A stretch of DNA of 64,000 nt, from the NCBI GenBank assembly GCA_963575745.1, contig CAUYUJ010015496.1, positions 52,501 through 116,500 on the forward strand, given 5' to 3'. Below the pieces are notes generated by a model. That model had not been told where the DNA came from and ran no database searches. It worked only from the letters and a program-made list of their open reading frames with translations. Below, one piece after another: positions 11,596 through 22,958 of the stretch; within the stretch, counting starts at the first letter, position 1, and each line of letters begins with the position of its first letter. The translations under genes and the position numbers were made by a program. Source of the stretch: Prorocentrum cordatum. Lineage: Eukaryota > Sar > Dinophyceae > Prorocentrales > Prorocentraceae.

Positions 11596-11880
11596 CTAGC
11601 AACAGCAACAGCCAAAGCAAAACCAAAAGCAAACACAAAAGCAAAAGCAACAGCAAAGGCAAGGCAATGCAAAGCAACAGCAAAACCAATGCGAAAGTGT
11701 AGATGTAGATGTAGATGTAGGTGTAGGTGTAGATGTAGGTGTAGATGTAGATGTAGATGTAGATGTAGATGTAGATGTAGGTGTAGATGTAGATGTAGAT
11801 GTGAGTCTCTCTGTTGATGTCGATGTAGATGCAGGTGTAGGTGTTAATGTAGCTGTCGGTGTAGATGTAGATGCTGTTTT
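11596..11880. repeat. CAAAAG-type and TGTAGA hexamer repeats
   Basis: Positions 11600-11690 are irregular AGCAAAA units; 11697-11875 are TGTAGA and TGTAGG units. They follow the pentamer satellite directly and are absent next to the second pentamer copy, so they are probably a separate expansion. Confidence 0.85.
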
Positions 11881-12383
11881 CCCAGATATTCCAACTCCTA
11901 GGTAGGGTCGCACTGGGATAATTGTTCTTATCCTCTTCGTGGGCCTCCGGGCACCACCTCTGGCCTCCTTTATTTGTGCTGCCCCCCTTCTGCTCGCAGT
12001 GCCCGTGCCAGTGCCCCCCGCGCGCCCACGAGACGTATGGGGCGAAGGCGCGTCTCCCAGGGCTTCAGTGCTGCCACTTGGTGCTTCCTGTGACCTCCGA
12101 AGGCCTCTTGCAGCTCCCTCGTGCTTCAACTGCCTTCTGGTGCCTCCTATAGCCTCCTCCCTGGTGTGTCCCACGCGGGCCCCAATCAGCCCAGGGTCTG
12201 GGCGACGAATCTCTCTGGTGATCCATCGGTGTATCCGCTCGCACGGCCTCCTCACCCCCGTCTTCCGGCTTAGGCGAGGCACGGCGCGGGGCTGCCGATT
12301 CTCGGTCCCAGCTTTCACCGCGCAGCAGCTTTCATGAGCATGGTATTTTCGGCAACTCCGCCTTTTCAGGCTTTGGTGCTATT
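11881..12383. other. No gene recognised
   Basis: Unrepeated GC-rich sequence between the hexamer array and the possible reading frame at 12384. Open frames on both strands are short and show no motif that I recognise. Confidence 0.4.
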
Positions 12384-12734
12384 TTGCCACCCTGTGCCCA
12401 CCGTGCGCACAGAGAGGCCGCCGAGGCGACGACGACGCGGCAGCAGTGCAATGAGCCGCCGCGTGCTGGTGCCCTCGTGGATGTCGCAGTCCAGGAGGTC
12501 CTCCGGGCTGCTGGGCAGGACCCCCTTCCTGGGCCCCTCACGGAGTGGATTGTTCTCTCGAGGTTACAGAAAGCCTCTTCACAGGCTGCCCGCGTCGCTC
12601 TGGTAAAAGCCTCGCCTCGCAGTGCCCAACCAGGGAGGGCATGCGGGCAATTCTTTCTTGAGCTAAACCCAGTTCGTAGGAGCGCCTCCCCCATCTCCCC
12701 AAGAGACAATAATCAGAAGCAGAATAAGAATTAG
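12384..12734 (+). CDS. Hypothetical protein (weak)
   Basis: A 116-codon open frame in non-repetitive sequence. The middle has protein-like, helix-forming composition (VAVQEVLRAAG, then EWIVLSRLQKASSQAARVAL), and the end is Asn/Gln/Lys-rich as it enters AT-rich DNA. I recognise no family, no signal peptide and no membrane segment. The minus strand is also open across most of it. No promoter or splice evidence is visible. It could be chance. Confidence 0.2.
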   Translation: MPPCAHRAHREAAEATTTRQQCNEPPRAGALVDVAVQEVLRAAGQDPLPGPLTEWIVLSRLQKASSQAARVALVKASPRSAQPGRACGQFFLELNPVRRSASPISPRDNNQKQNKN

Positions 12735-12770
12735 AAAAGTCACCGGAATAATACGAATACTACTAACAAT

Positions 12771-12775
12771 GTTAA

Positions 12776-12852
<77 letters not shown>

Positions 12853-13065
12853 ATACCACTACCACTACCACTACCACTACCACTACCACACTACCACCAC
12901 ACACCACTCACCACAACCAACACTACTACTTACTAGACTACTCCTTCGACTACTATCTATAATTCTACTACGTATACGTCTACTGACTTAGTACAACGAC
13001 TAATACTACTACTTATGCTATACTTACTACCACTCTACTACTACTCTACTACTACCTACTATACT
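12771..13065. repeat. (CTA)n microsatellite with degenerate tail
   Basis: Pure CTA from about 12778 to 12850, then ACCACT units, then increasingly degenerate CTACT sequence to about 13065. It is the same motif as the 13.86-14.03 kb tract. Confidence 0.9.
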
Positions 13066-13200
13066 CCTACTCCCTCAGGCCGGCCATAGGGGCCGCATCC
13101 GGGGGTCCCATCCTAACCTGTAAAAAACAATACAAAATCAACATTTTTCTTATTTTTTCCTCTCGACATGGACGTCCTGTCGTCCACGGCGATAATCCAT

Positions 13201-13580
13201 TGCAAAAAATACCACAAAGAGCACACGCGCGCGTTCATGTCAGAATCCTACCGAACACCGTGTGTTTGCAAGCATTTCAACATAAAAACATCAAAAACCC
13301 AATGCTTTTTCACAAAAATTGTACAAATTTCCCGCCCGGGCTCTCTTGCTGAAATCATAGGAAAACCATAGGAATCTTAAGAATTCTGTCAAATCCAGCG
13401 ATTTCACGTCATCGCGCGGTGCACTCGCGATGCTCTGTCATGCACCCAGGCCGCGAATCCTGTGCAAAAAATACCACAAAGAGCACACTCGCGCGTTCAT
13501 GTCAGAATCCTACCGAACACCGTGTGTTTGCAAGCATTTCAACATAAAAACATCAAAAACCCAATGCTTTTTCACAAAAA
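13201..13580 (+). repeat. 261-bp satellite family B, two copies
   Basis: Positions 13201-13319 and 13462-13580 are almost identical over 119 bases, giving a period of 261. The shared sequence contains ATACCACAAAGAGCACAC and AACATAAAAACATCAAAAAC. Diverged relatives occur at 20.00-20.60 kb, where ATACCATGCGGGACACAC stands at the same place. The short open frame in each copy is not kept in the relatives. Confidence 0.85.
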
Positions 13581-13861
13581 TGCTTTGGGGTGTCCTGTCA
13601 GACCGTCGGGCTTCCTCCGGCCACCTCTGGCTTCCTGCGGTGTACCGGGCCATTCTCGACTCGTCTGGCAATGCGTGCGCGGCATTCAACACGCGCTCGC
13701 CAGTTCCCGTCGGCAACCGCCATCGCGGCCGCATCAGCTGTACCAAACCGGCTGGCCGGTGTGACTTCGGCCCCCAGTTGTGCCAGCTTTGCTTCTTATG
13801 TTGTGGGAGGGCGGGTGGGACTGGGCATGCCATGCTTGACTCGCTCGAGCTGGCTAGCTTG

Positions 13862-14033
<172 letters not shown>

Positions 14034-14039
14034 TACGAA

Positions 14040-14500
14040 TAGCTTCCTATGGGGCCACGAAACGCTGTACTAGGTGTGGCGGACGCATGTGGTACCCCCC
14101 AGTGGGGCCTTCGGTGGAGCTCCCTATGGGTCCACGAAACGCCGTACCCGGTGTGGCAAACGCTTGTGGGACCCCCATCCTGGGGCCTTCGGTGGAGCTC
14201 CCTATGGGGCCACGAAATGCCGTACTGGGTGTGGCAGACGCATGTGGTACCCCCCACTGGGGCCGTACGTGGAGCTCCCTATGGGGCCACGAAACGCTGT
14301 ACTGTGTGTGGCAGACGCATGTGGCACCCCCCCCTCTGGGGCCTTGGGTGGAGCTTCCTATGGGGCCACCAAATGCTGTACTGGGTGTGGCAGACGCATG
14401 TGGTACCCCCCACTGGGGCCTTAGGTGGAGCTCCCTATTAGGCGACGAAACGCTGTACTGGGTGTGGCGGACGCATGTGGTACCCCCCAGTGGGCACGAG
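14040..14500 (+). repeat. 77-bp satellite C, plus-orientation array (about 6 copies)
   Basis: Each unit runs from ATGGGGCCACGAAACGCTGT to GGCCTTCGGTGGAGCTCC, period 77 bases, with 80-90 percent identity between units. It is the reverse complement of the array at 16150-17190. Because 77 is not divisible by 3, the frame moves from unit to unit; open frames through the array are accidental. Confidence 0.92.
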
Positions 14501-14511
14501 AGGAGAAGGAG

Positions 14512-15088
14512 ACGCGGAGACCGTTTCTTCAAAACGAGGACCCAACACCACAGTATGGTTGGGAAGAAGTTCAGCACAATGGAAGTGGATGAGTGGGAGG
14601 GGTGGGATGTCAGATATGACGCAAATGCACCTAGCTTGCCCCCTCCCTCTCGCCTTCTACCTCTTCGGCAATCCTTTCTGGTCCAGCCGCCTCTTCCTCT
14701 TGCATCTCCTCTTGCTGCCGCCACCTCAACAGCCAGGCGGCGACCGGGAACGGAAGCACGAGAACACCAGCGGGAAAAAACTGGCGAAGAAGCAAGGCCA
14801 CGATGACGACGAAGAGGGGGAGGAGGAAAACGGGAAGACACCAAAGCAAGCACGACAGCGGCGGCGGGGGCAAGTGCCCAGAACGACGCCAACAACGACG
14901 ACGACGGCCACCAAAATCCACTCAAAAAAAATCCCCACACCTCCTGTGGTGCATCCTGGCAACTTTTTCGAGCCAGGCCCAGCTGTGGCCGCGGAGGCCT
15001 CCGGAGGCGGCCCATACAGGCGAAGACAGCGACGGCGACGACGGCGATGGAGACAGCAACGACGACGACGACGACGACGAAGACGACT

Positions 15089-15153
<65 letters not shown>

Positions 15154-15154
15154 T

Positions 15155-15191
<37 letters not shown>

Positions 15192-15430
15192 CGCAGCCGT
15201 GGCGTCGACGCAGCGGAGGCGGCGACGGCGACGACGACGCCTCCGCCAGGGGCGCCGCCAGTGGGCCCTGGCCTGGGGCGCCGCCGCCGCGGCGGCCGTC
15301 GTTGTCGCCGTCGCCGTCGTCGTCGCGAAGCTTGAGGTGCTCAAAGATCGACGTCCATGTGCGCTCTTTTGTACCCAACCATCCTGTGGTGTTGGTACCT
15401 CGCTTTGAAGAGATAGCGGCCCGCGTTCTC
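14512..15430. repeat. Inverted flank pair around a (GAC)n/(GGC)n centre
   Basis: Sequence at 14515-14570 (containing CCAACACCACAGTATGG) is repeated in reverse complement at 15371-15425 (CCATCCTGTGGTGTTGG). Between them are a non-repetitive stretch (14.57-15.0 kb) and a tract of GAC then GGC triplets (15048-15190). With the opposed 77-bp arrays on either side, this is the middle of a larger inverted duplication. Confidence 0.7.
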
Positions 15431-15489
15431 CTCCCACCTCCTCCCTCCTCCCATCCCTGCCTCTGCCCTTAGCGCTCCGCATGTCCTTT

Positions 15490-15522
15490 TCGTCATCATC
15501 ATTATCATAATCGTCGTCATCG

Positions 15523-15568
<46 letters not shown>

Positions 15569-15579
15569 CATCATCATCC

Positions 15580-15625
<46 letters not shown>

Positions 15626-15925
15626 GATCATAATCAGAATCATAATCAGCATCAGCATCAGCAACATCAGCCTCATCATCAACAACATCAACATCAGCAT
15701 CGTAATCATCAGTATCATCAGAATGATCCTCAGCATGAGCATCATCATCATCATCAGCATCATCATGGTCGTCATCATCATAACCATCAGCATCATCATC
15801 AGCAACATCATCAACAGCAGCATCAACATCAGCATCATCATCATCATCATCATCATCACCATGATCATCAGCATGATCATCATCATCATGATCATAATCA
15901 GCAGCAGAGTCACCATAACCATCAC

Positions 15926-15960
<35 letters not shown>

Positions 15961-16085
15961 CCATCATCATCATCCTCTAAATTATCAACACCACCACCAC
16001 CACCAGCATCGCCGTCATCATCACCTCCTCTCCTCCTCTCCTCCTCTCGCCCTCCTCCCCCTCCTCCCTCCTCCATGATCATCAT
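15490..16085. repeat. (ATC)n microsatellite
   Basis: About 600 bases of ATC/CAT triplets with scattered CAG, CGT and CAA substitutions. The Asp-rich and Met-rich frames on the minus strand are readings of the triplet. Confidence 0.95.
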
Positions 16086-16144
16086 CATGCTATCACGCCA
16101 TCATCTTCATCCATGTCTCCCCCCTATCCGTTTCGGTACACCCC

Positions 16145-17190
16145 TCACACGCATCGTGGCCGTATAGGGAGCTCCACCGAAGGTCCCAGTGGCGGAACTC
16201 GCATGCGGTTCCCCCACCCCGTACAGCGCTTCGTGGCCTCATAGGGAGCTCCACCGAAGGTCCCAGAGGTGGAACTCGCATGCGGTTCCCCGACCCAGTA
16301 CAGCGGTCCGCGGCCACATAGGGAGCTCCACCGAAGGTCCCAGTGGCGGAACTCGCATGCGATTCCCCCATCAATTACAGCTTTCGTGGCCCCGTAGGGA
16401 GCTCCATCGAAGGCCCCACTGGCGGAACTCGCATGAGGTTCCCCCGTCCAGTACAGCGCTTCTTGGCGCCATGGGGAGCACACCGAAGGTCCCAGTGGCG
16501 AAACCCGCATGCGGTTCCCCCAGCCCAGTGCAGCGCGTCATAGCCCCATAGGGAACTCCACCGAAGGCCCCAATGGCTGCAATCGCATGCGGTTCCCCCA
16601 CCGAGTACAGCGCTTCGTGGCCTCATAGGGAGCTCCACCGAAGGTCCCACTGTTGGAACTCGCATGCGGTTCCTCCACCCAGTACAGCGTTTGGTTGCCT
16701 AATAGGGAGCTCCACCGAAGGTCCCAATGGTGAAGCTCGCATGCGGTTCCCCCACCCATTACAGCGCTTCGTGGCCCCATAGGCGGCAGGTCCCAATGGT
16801 GAAGCTCGCATGCGGTTCCCCCACCCAATCGAGCGATCCATGGCCCCATAGGGAGCTCCACCGAAGGCCCTACTGGCGGAACTCGCATGCGGTTCCCCGA
16901 CCCAGTGCAGCGTCTCGGGGCCCCGTAGGGAGCTCCACCGAAGGCCTCAAGTGGCTGCACTCGCGCGCGTCTTCCCCACCCAATACAGCGCTTCGTGGCC
17001 CCATAGGGGTCTCCACCGAAGGCCCTAATGGCTGCACTCGCACACGGTCCTCCAACCCAGTGCAGCGCTTCGTGGCCACATAGGGAGCTCCACCGCAGGC
17101 CCCACTGGCGGATCTCGCATGCGTGTCCCCCACCCAGCACAGCTATTCGTGGCCCCACAGGGAGCCCCACCGAAGGCCCCAGCGGGTCAT
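16145..17190 (-). repeat. 77-bp satellite C, minus-orientation array (about 13 copies)
   Basis: Read on the minus strand the unit is ATGAGGCCACGAAGCGCTGT through CCTTCGGTGGAGCTCCCT, the same 77-base unit as at 14040-14500. Copies vary by 5-20 percent, and one near 16785 is shortened. Most units carry a SacI-type GAGCTC. Confidence 0.92.
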
Positions 17191-17352
17191 TCCTGGGCAT
17201 GATCTTTAATGCCCGGAGCCAAATGTAAGCCACTTCGTGGTCTTCGAGTTCCCAGTACTCCATTCCTGGGCATGATTTTGAATGCCCGAAGCCAACTGTA
17301 GGCCACATCGTGTTCTTCGAGTTCCCACAACTCCATTCCCGGACCACATTTT
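17188..17352. repeat. 73-bp tandem repeat, about 2.2 copies
   Basis: Units begin CATTCCTGGGCATGAT and contain TCTTCGAGTTCCCA, at 17188, 17261 and (partial) 17334. They link the 77-bp array to the hexamer array. Confidence 0.8.
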
Positions 17353-19262
17353 GAATGCTGAGGCAGGCTGATGCTGAGGCTGAGGCAAGCTGAGGCTGAG
17401 GCAACTGAGGCTGAGGCCGAGCCTGACGGCAGACTGAGGCTGAGGCTGAAGCAGGCTGAGGCTGAGGCTGAGGCAGGCTGAGGCTGAGGCAGGCTGAGGC
17501 TGAGGCTGAGGCGGGCCGATGCTGTGGCAGGCTGAGGCTGAGGCTGAGGTTGCTGCAGGCTGCTGAGGCAGGCTGAGGCTGAGGCCGAGGCTGAAGGCAG
17601 ACTGAGGCTGAGGCTGAAGCAGGCTGAGGCTGAGGCTGAGGCTGAAGCAGGCCGAGGATGAGGCTGAGGCAGGCTGAGGCTGAGGCTGAGGCAGGCTGAG
17701 GCTGAGGCCGAGGCTGATGCAGGCTGAGGCTGAGGCAGGCGGAGGCGGAGGCCGAGGCAGAAGGCAGACTGAGGCTGAGGCTGAAGCAGGCTGAGGCTGA
17801 GGCTGAGGCTGAGGCAGTCTGAGGCTGAGGCTGAGGCAGGCTGATGCTGAGGCAGTCTGAGGCTGAGGCTGAGGCTGATGCAGGCTGAGGCTGAGGTAGG
17901 CGGAGGCTGAGGCCGAGGCTGATGGCAGATTGAGGCTGAGGCTGCAGCAGGCTGAGGCTGAGGCCGAGGCTGAAGGCAGACTGAGGCTGAGGCTGAAGCT
18001 GGCTGAGGCTGAGGCTGAGGCAGGCTGAGGCTGAGGCTGAGGCAGGCTGAGGCTGAGGCAGGCTGAGGCTGAGGCTGAGGCTGAAGGCTGAGGCTGAGGC
18101 TGAAGGCAGGCTGAGGCTGAGGCTGAGGCAGGGCTGAGGCTGAGGCTGAGGCTGAGGCTGAGGCTGAGGCAGGCTGAGGCTGAGGCTGAGGCTGAGGCTG
18201 AGGCAGGCTGAGGCTGAGGCAGGCTGAGGGCTGAGGCAGGCTGAGGCTGAGGCCGAGGCTGAGGCTGAGGCTGAAGCAGGCTGAGGCTGAGGCTGAGGCT
18301 GCAGGCTGAGGCTGAGGCTGAGGCTGAGGCTGAGGCCGAGGCTGAAGGCAGCTGAGGCTGAGGCTGAAGCAGGCTGAGGCTGAGGCTGAGGCTGAGGCTG
18401 AAGGGCTGAGGCTGAGGCTGAGGCTGAGGCTGAGGCAGGCTGAGGCTGAGGCCGAGGCTGATGCAGGCTGAGGCTGAGGCAGGCGGAGGCGGAGGCCGAG
18501 GCAGAAGGCAGACTGAGGCTGAGGCTGAAGCAGGCTGAGGCTGAGGCTGAGGCTGAGGCAGTCTGAGGCTGAGGCTGAGGCAGGCTGAGGCTGAGGCAGT
18601 CTGAGGCTGAGGCTGAGGCTGATGCAGTCTCAGGCTGAGGTAGGCGGAGGCTGAGGCCGAGGCTGATGGCAGATTGAGGCTGAGGCTGAGCAGGCTGAGG
18701 CTGAGGCTGAGGCAGGCTGATGGGAGGCAGGCTGAGGCTGAGGCTGAGGCTGATGAGGCTGAGGCTGAGGCAGGAGGCTGAAGGCAGACTGAGCTGAGGC
18801 TGAAGCAGGCTGAGGCTGAGGCTGAGGCTGAGGCAGGCTGAGGCTGAGGCAGGCTGAGGCTGAGGCTGAGGCTGAAGCAGGCTGAGGCTGAGGCTGAGGC
18901 TGAGGCAGTCTGAGGCTGAGGCTGAGGCAGGCTGAGGCTGAGGCAGTCTGAGGCTGAGGCTGAGGCTGATGCAGTCTCAGGCTGAGGTAGGCGGAGGCTG
19001 AGGCCGAGGCTGATGGCAGATTGAGGCTGAGGCTGCAGCAGGCTGAGGCTGAGGCTGAGGCAGGCTGATGCGGAGGCAGGCTGAGGCTGAGGCTGAGGCT
19101 GATGCCGGGTGAGGCTGGGGCAGGCTGAGGCTCAGACCGAGGCTGAAGGCAGACTGATGCTGAGGCTGAAGCAGGCCGAGGCCGAGGCTGACGCAGGCTG
19201 AGGCCGAGGCAGGCTGAGGCTGAGGCTGCGGCAGGCTGAGGCTGAGGCTGCGACTGCGAGTT
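17353..19262. repeat. GCTGAG hexamer array, about 1.9 kb
   Basis: Runs of GAGGCT with insertions of AGGCAG and GAAGGCAGACT form a higher-order pattern of roughly 15-60 bases. Some longer blocks repeat, for example near 17.76-17.95 kb, 18.50-18.69 kb and 18.86-19.04 kb. The Ser/Leu/Pro/Gln frame on the minus strand is a repeat reading. Confidence 0.95.
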
Positions 19263-19385
19263 GCCGCTGCGACTGCCATCGCGAATGCGACCACGACTGC
19301 GATAACAGCAGAATTCTACAACTGGATTCTCATCTGAATCATAAGGGGTATACTTCCAGATAGGCTCCTACACATCGCTGTTAGG

Positions 19386-19724
19386 TTGCTTTGCCGGGAT
19401 GATCAACCTCGCCAGCATCACCGCGACCACCTGCCTCGTCGACAGATGGACATCGGCATCGTCAACGTGTTTGCCATCATTGGCGCCGTTTTCGTTCGTG
19501 CCGTCACCCTCTTGATCATCGTCGTCGCCGGTGCCATATTCGTCATTGTCGCAGACGGTGCCGACGTCATCTCGTCATCGCGCACGTCCGCGCATCGTCG
19601 ATATGCTCACCTTCATCATCGACGCAGGGCGACGAGCATCGGCAATGAGGACGTTAGCATCGATGTCGTCACCGGCGGCGCCGCCGCCCCCCGCATCATG
19701 AGTTTTGCCAAACAGGTTGCGTAA
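19386..19724. other. Degenerate GTC/ATC-biased sequence; no gene called
   Basis: An open plus-strand frame of 112 codons exists, rich in Ile/Val/Ala. The DNA is biased toward CATC and GTC triplets and reads as an eroded microsatellite, so I do not call it coding. Confidence 0.4.
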
Positions 19725-19985
19725 CAGGGTGGGATGTTCGCGAGAACAGTGGGGATGACGACCTCAAGTTCAGCAGAGTGGATTCTCCTTTCTAAAAAAA
19801 ATAAATTCTACCCCCCCCCCCGGACTTATCGCTTCCCCCGCGCGTGCTGTAAATCACATGTGATTCTGACCACATGTCCATCCTAAATATGAATTCATAC
19901 CATCCCAGCCAAGCCGGTATCCCCCCCCCTGCGGTTCCCTGACAAATTACACTATGCGGGGACATTTTTCTTTCTAACATAACAC
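19725..19985 (+). repeat. Diverged direct repeat D, copy 1
   Basis: Partner of 20868-21118. Both have GTGGGATGTT, a gap, TCTCC then a short A-rich stretch, a C-run, and an exact block of about 30 bases beginning GATTCTGACCACATGTCCAT. Confidence 0.75.
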
Positions 19986-19997
19986 TTGTTCACGAAT

Positions 19998-20597
19998 CCC
20001 TGTCAAGCAATACCATGCGGGACACACTCGCGCGCGCAAAACAAAATCCTTCCAAAACCTTAGTGTTCGTAACGATCTTAACATAAAAACACCAAAAACC
20101 CAATGGTTTTTCAAAGAAACAAAAACTTCAAACATTCACCCCGCGCGCTCTTGCGGATTCCTAGGAAACCCACTACTTGTTCAACATTTCTGTCAAAAGG
20201 GCTCTTGCGAGCAACTTTTTCCTGCGCTTCGAACTTCCTCAACAACGGCTGCGCGCCTGCCAGGGGCATAATCCTTGTCAAATAATGCCATGCGGGACAC
20301 ACTCGTTTTTTTCTTCGCGCGCGCGCCGAAATCTTCAAAAACCCTTGGGCTTCTAGAGCATTTCAGCACTGCGTATCATAAAAACACACGAATCGCACCG
20401 TAGGTCCGCGAAAAAAACCTGCACGGATTTTCAAAATTTTGCCCGCTCGCGCTGTCCGAACCTTAAAAAACCATGTTTTGTTCAACAATTCGGTCGCACG
20501 AGCTCGCGCGAGCTACTTTCGCGCGCTCCTTCAACGACGTTCGCGCGCCTGCCAGGGCCACTGTCCGTGTCAAATAATACCATGCGGGACATATGCG
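19998..20597 (+). repeat. Satellite family B, diverged tandem of about three units
   Basis: The motif ATACCATGCGGGACACAC begins units near 20010, 20283 (ATGCCATGCGGGACACAC) and 20576 (ATACCATGCGGGACATAT), spacing about 273 and 293. Between them are AACATAAAAACACCAAAAAC-like and TTGTTCAACA-like blocks. It matches the 261-bp family at 13.2 kb with roughly 65-75 percent identity by eye. No conserved frame. Confidence 0.75.
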
Positions 20598-20603
20598 CGT
20601 GCG

Positions 20604-20689
<86 letters not shown>

Positions 20690-20806
20690 GTCGTCTTCGT
20701 CGTCGTCGTCGTTGTCGTCGTCGTCGTCGTCGTCGTCCGTCGTCGTCGTCGTCGTCGTCGCCCGTCGTCGTCGTCGCTGTCGTCGTCGGCGTCGGCGTCG
20801 TGGCCA
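20598..20806. repeat. (GTC)n microsatellite
   Basis: About 200 bases of GTC/CGT, slightly interrupted by TTGTC and CCCGTC. It lies between the last family B unit and repeat D copy 2. Confidence 0.95.
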
Positions 20807-20867
20807 AGTGGCATGTGGCACCTACCGTCACGGTCTTGTCTGAAGAGGTCTTGCGACCAAGTTGCGG

Positions 20868-21118
20868 GTGGGAGGGTGGGATGTTTGCACGAGCAGTGGA
20901 GAGGACAGCTTCAAGACGGTCAAGATTAATTGCACCGCGTAGATTGCACCGCATATATTCTCCTCTCTAAAAAGAGAATAGACTCTACCCCCCCGGCGTT
21001 TGCCGCCCCCCTTTCGGGCACGTAAACCATGAGTGATTCTGACCACATGTCCATCCTAAATATGAACTTACATTATCCCCGGGGAACCAGTGTCGGCCCC
21101 CCTGAGGTCCCCATGTAT
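20868..21118 (+). repeat. Diverged direct repeat D, copy 2
   Basis: Partner of 19725-19985. Reading on the minus strand, it is the 3' end of the broken coiled-coil gene described next. The D repeat may therefore be a gene-end duplicate. Confidence 0.7.
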
Positions 21119-22958
21119 ATAGTTCTATGGTCGCCTGGGTCTTCTGTTCTTGTTCTCTAAGGGCTCGCAACGCCTCTGACTTCACTCTGTCAGTCTCAAG
21201 TCTAGCCGCTTCGAGTGCGGAGCTCCTGATTTTCTCGCGCTGCCTGTTCTCGAGCCCTTCTCTCCCCTGCCCTCCACGCAGCATCAGCCATCTCTCTGCG
21301 GGCTGCTTTATCTCTCTGCTTTCTGTTGCGAGTCAATCACCAGCTTTTCTGCTGCACTCTGAATCCTCAACTTCTCCCCCCCCCCCCCCCCCCCCTGAGC
21401 AAGGCGCCGATTTGCTTCGTCCGCGACGCCTGCTGCAGCGGCCTCAGCATGCTGCATCAACTTGCGCGCATCTTCAACAACGACGGTCCTCTCATGCCCC
21501 ATCTTCTGCGCAATCGCTTGCTTTTCGGCCTCAGAAATCGCAAGTCGGCGCTGGGCCCCTTCGGCCGCCTGCCCATCGACTTGCACCTCAGAAAAGATGT
21601 GCTGTACGTGCACCCTTGCAGCCCTTAATTGCTCTCGATATTGTCTGTTTCTGTCAGCCCATTCCTGGGTCGCAAGATGATGACAATTGCGCTCTTCCAT
21701 CGCGATGCAATCGTTACAGAGCCACTCCAGGCTACACGCGGGGCAAACATTCGAGCATTGAGAACACACTGATCTTCGACATGAACCCCCTGGTTTGCGC
21801 GCTTCCCCGGGACGTCGATTCTCCGCGCGGGAAGGGCACGCTAGACCGGCACCCCAGCAAACTCCCCGCGCCGAAAAACTGCCAGCGGTCCTATTCGATG
21901 AAGTTCGTGGCGAATCGAACACGTTAAACCCACTGGAGCTGGAACGCCCGGCCCCGGGGGCCTGACTGGATCGCCCCCTCTCGCCATTCGGATAGCGCGT
22001 ATTATTCTCCTGTTCTCACACCCCTCTTGAAGTTATCCGCATCCATATTTCTTGCCCAATCATCTCGCCCAACCTGAACCACAAACTCGACTAGTCCCGG
22101 CACTCTGTCTCTGCCTTTTCCGGGCAGCGAATTATCAGGTCTGTGGAAACCTCGCGACAGAGGCGAAACATTCAAGTCATCGTTCTCATGCTTTAATTAC
22201 TTCGTCAGTGGACGAGGAGTCGTTCCTGCAACTTCTCGCGCACTCCTTATCGCACGCACAGCGTTAGGGGGGCCTCTTATCGCTTGTGCCGATGAACATC
22301 CACCTTGGGTTAGCTTTTCTTCAACCTGACTTTCGCCGTCCGAATCAAGAATGGTTTTCTGACTTCCCTCAATCATTATGCGATCAGGAACCGGATCAGC
22401 ACACAAATCAAGAGGAATCTCAAGGTGACGCGACGGGCCAGGCGAAGTTCGGAATCGAGTATGCTCCTCGCTCTTCGCCATCGAATGGGAACTGTCTGCA
22501 TCAGATTGAATGTCGCTCACATCCTGGCTCTGCCCATGCAACACGCATCGAACAGCACCCCTGGTGCCCGAACGTTCAACACCTGATACATCGAAGAGAT
22601 CGGTATCCAACAATTTTTCAACATCAGATATCTATCGACTTCTGAAAGCCAACGTGCACCGCCACTGCTTCAGAAGGCTCCCCACTAGAAGTTCTGGCTG
22701 TGCCATCCCAACTACCCGAGGGTAATTCCTTGGATCTTCTCTCTGAATCAACTAATGAGTCTGCCCCTGTCAAAGCAAACACATTATCTGATGCTGTCTT
22801 ATTGGGAAAAATATGAGAGTTATGTCGTCTGTCCAAGGCGCTCATACTTGTGTCACCCTCGGAAGGTCATCGCTTATCTGTCCTTCCGAACATTCCTTCT
22901 TGAGCTCCCATGCTCTGCGAAGCGAACGGCTTTGCCGTCGTTTCGGCTGGTCACCCAT
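20985..22958 (-). pseudogene. Broken gene: Cys-rich cluster plus coiled coil, unrecognised
   Basis: Protein-like sequence runs through several frames on the minus strand. A likely start is the ATG at 22958, followed by a basic 38-residue piece (MGDQPKRRQS...) that ends at a TGA at 22842; the next frame (22845-22624) overlaps that stop as ATGA. A third frame (about 22640-22197) is acidic and Ser-rich. From about 21960 to 21308 a frame carries three CxxC pairs and a Cys-His-His (VCSQCSNVCPACSL, then LCNDCIAMEERNCHH), which could bind zinc, followed by a long Ala/Glu/Arg-rich helix. The helix continues in a second frame (21318-21202) and a third (21284-20985). A C-run of about 18-20 bases at 21376-21395 lies inside the helix. 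The order suggests one gene broken by several frameshifts, or read through assembly indels. I do not recognise the family; a RING/B-box-like or Gag-like protein is possible. Confidence 0.45.
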
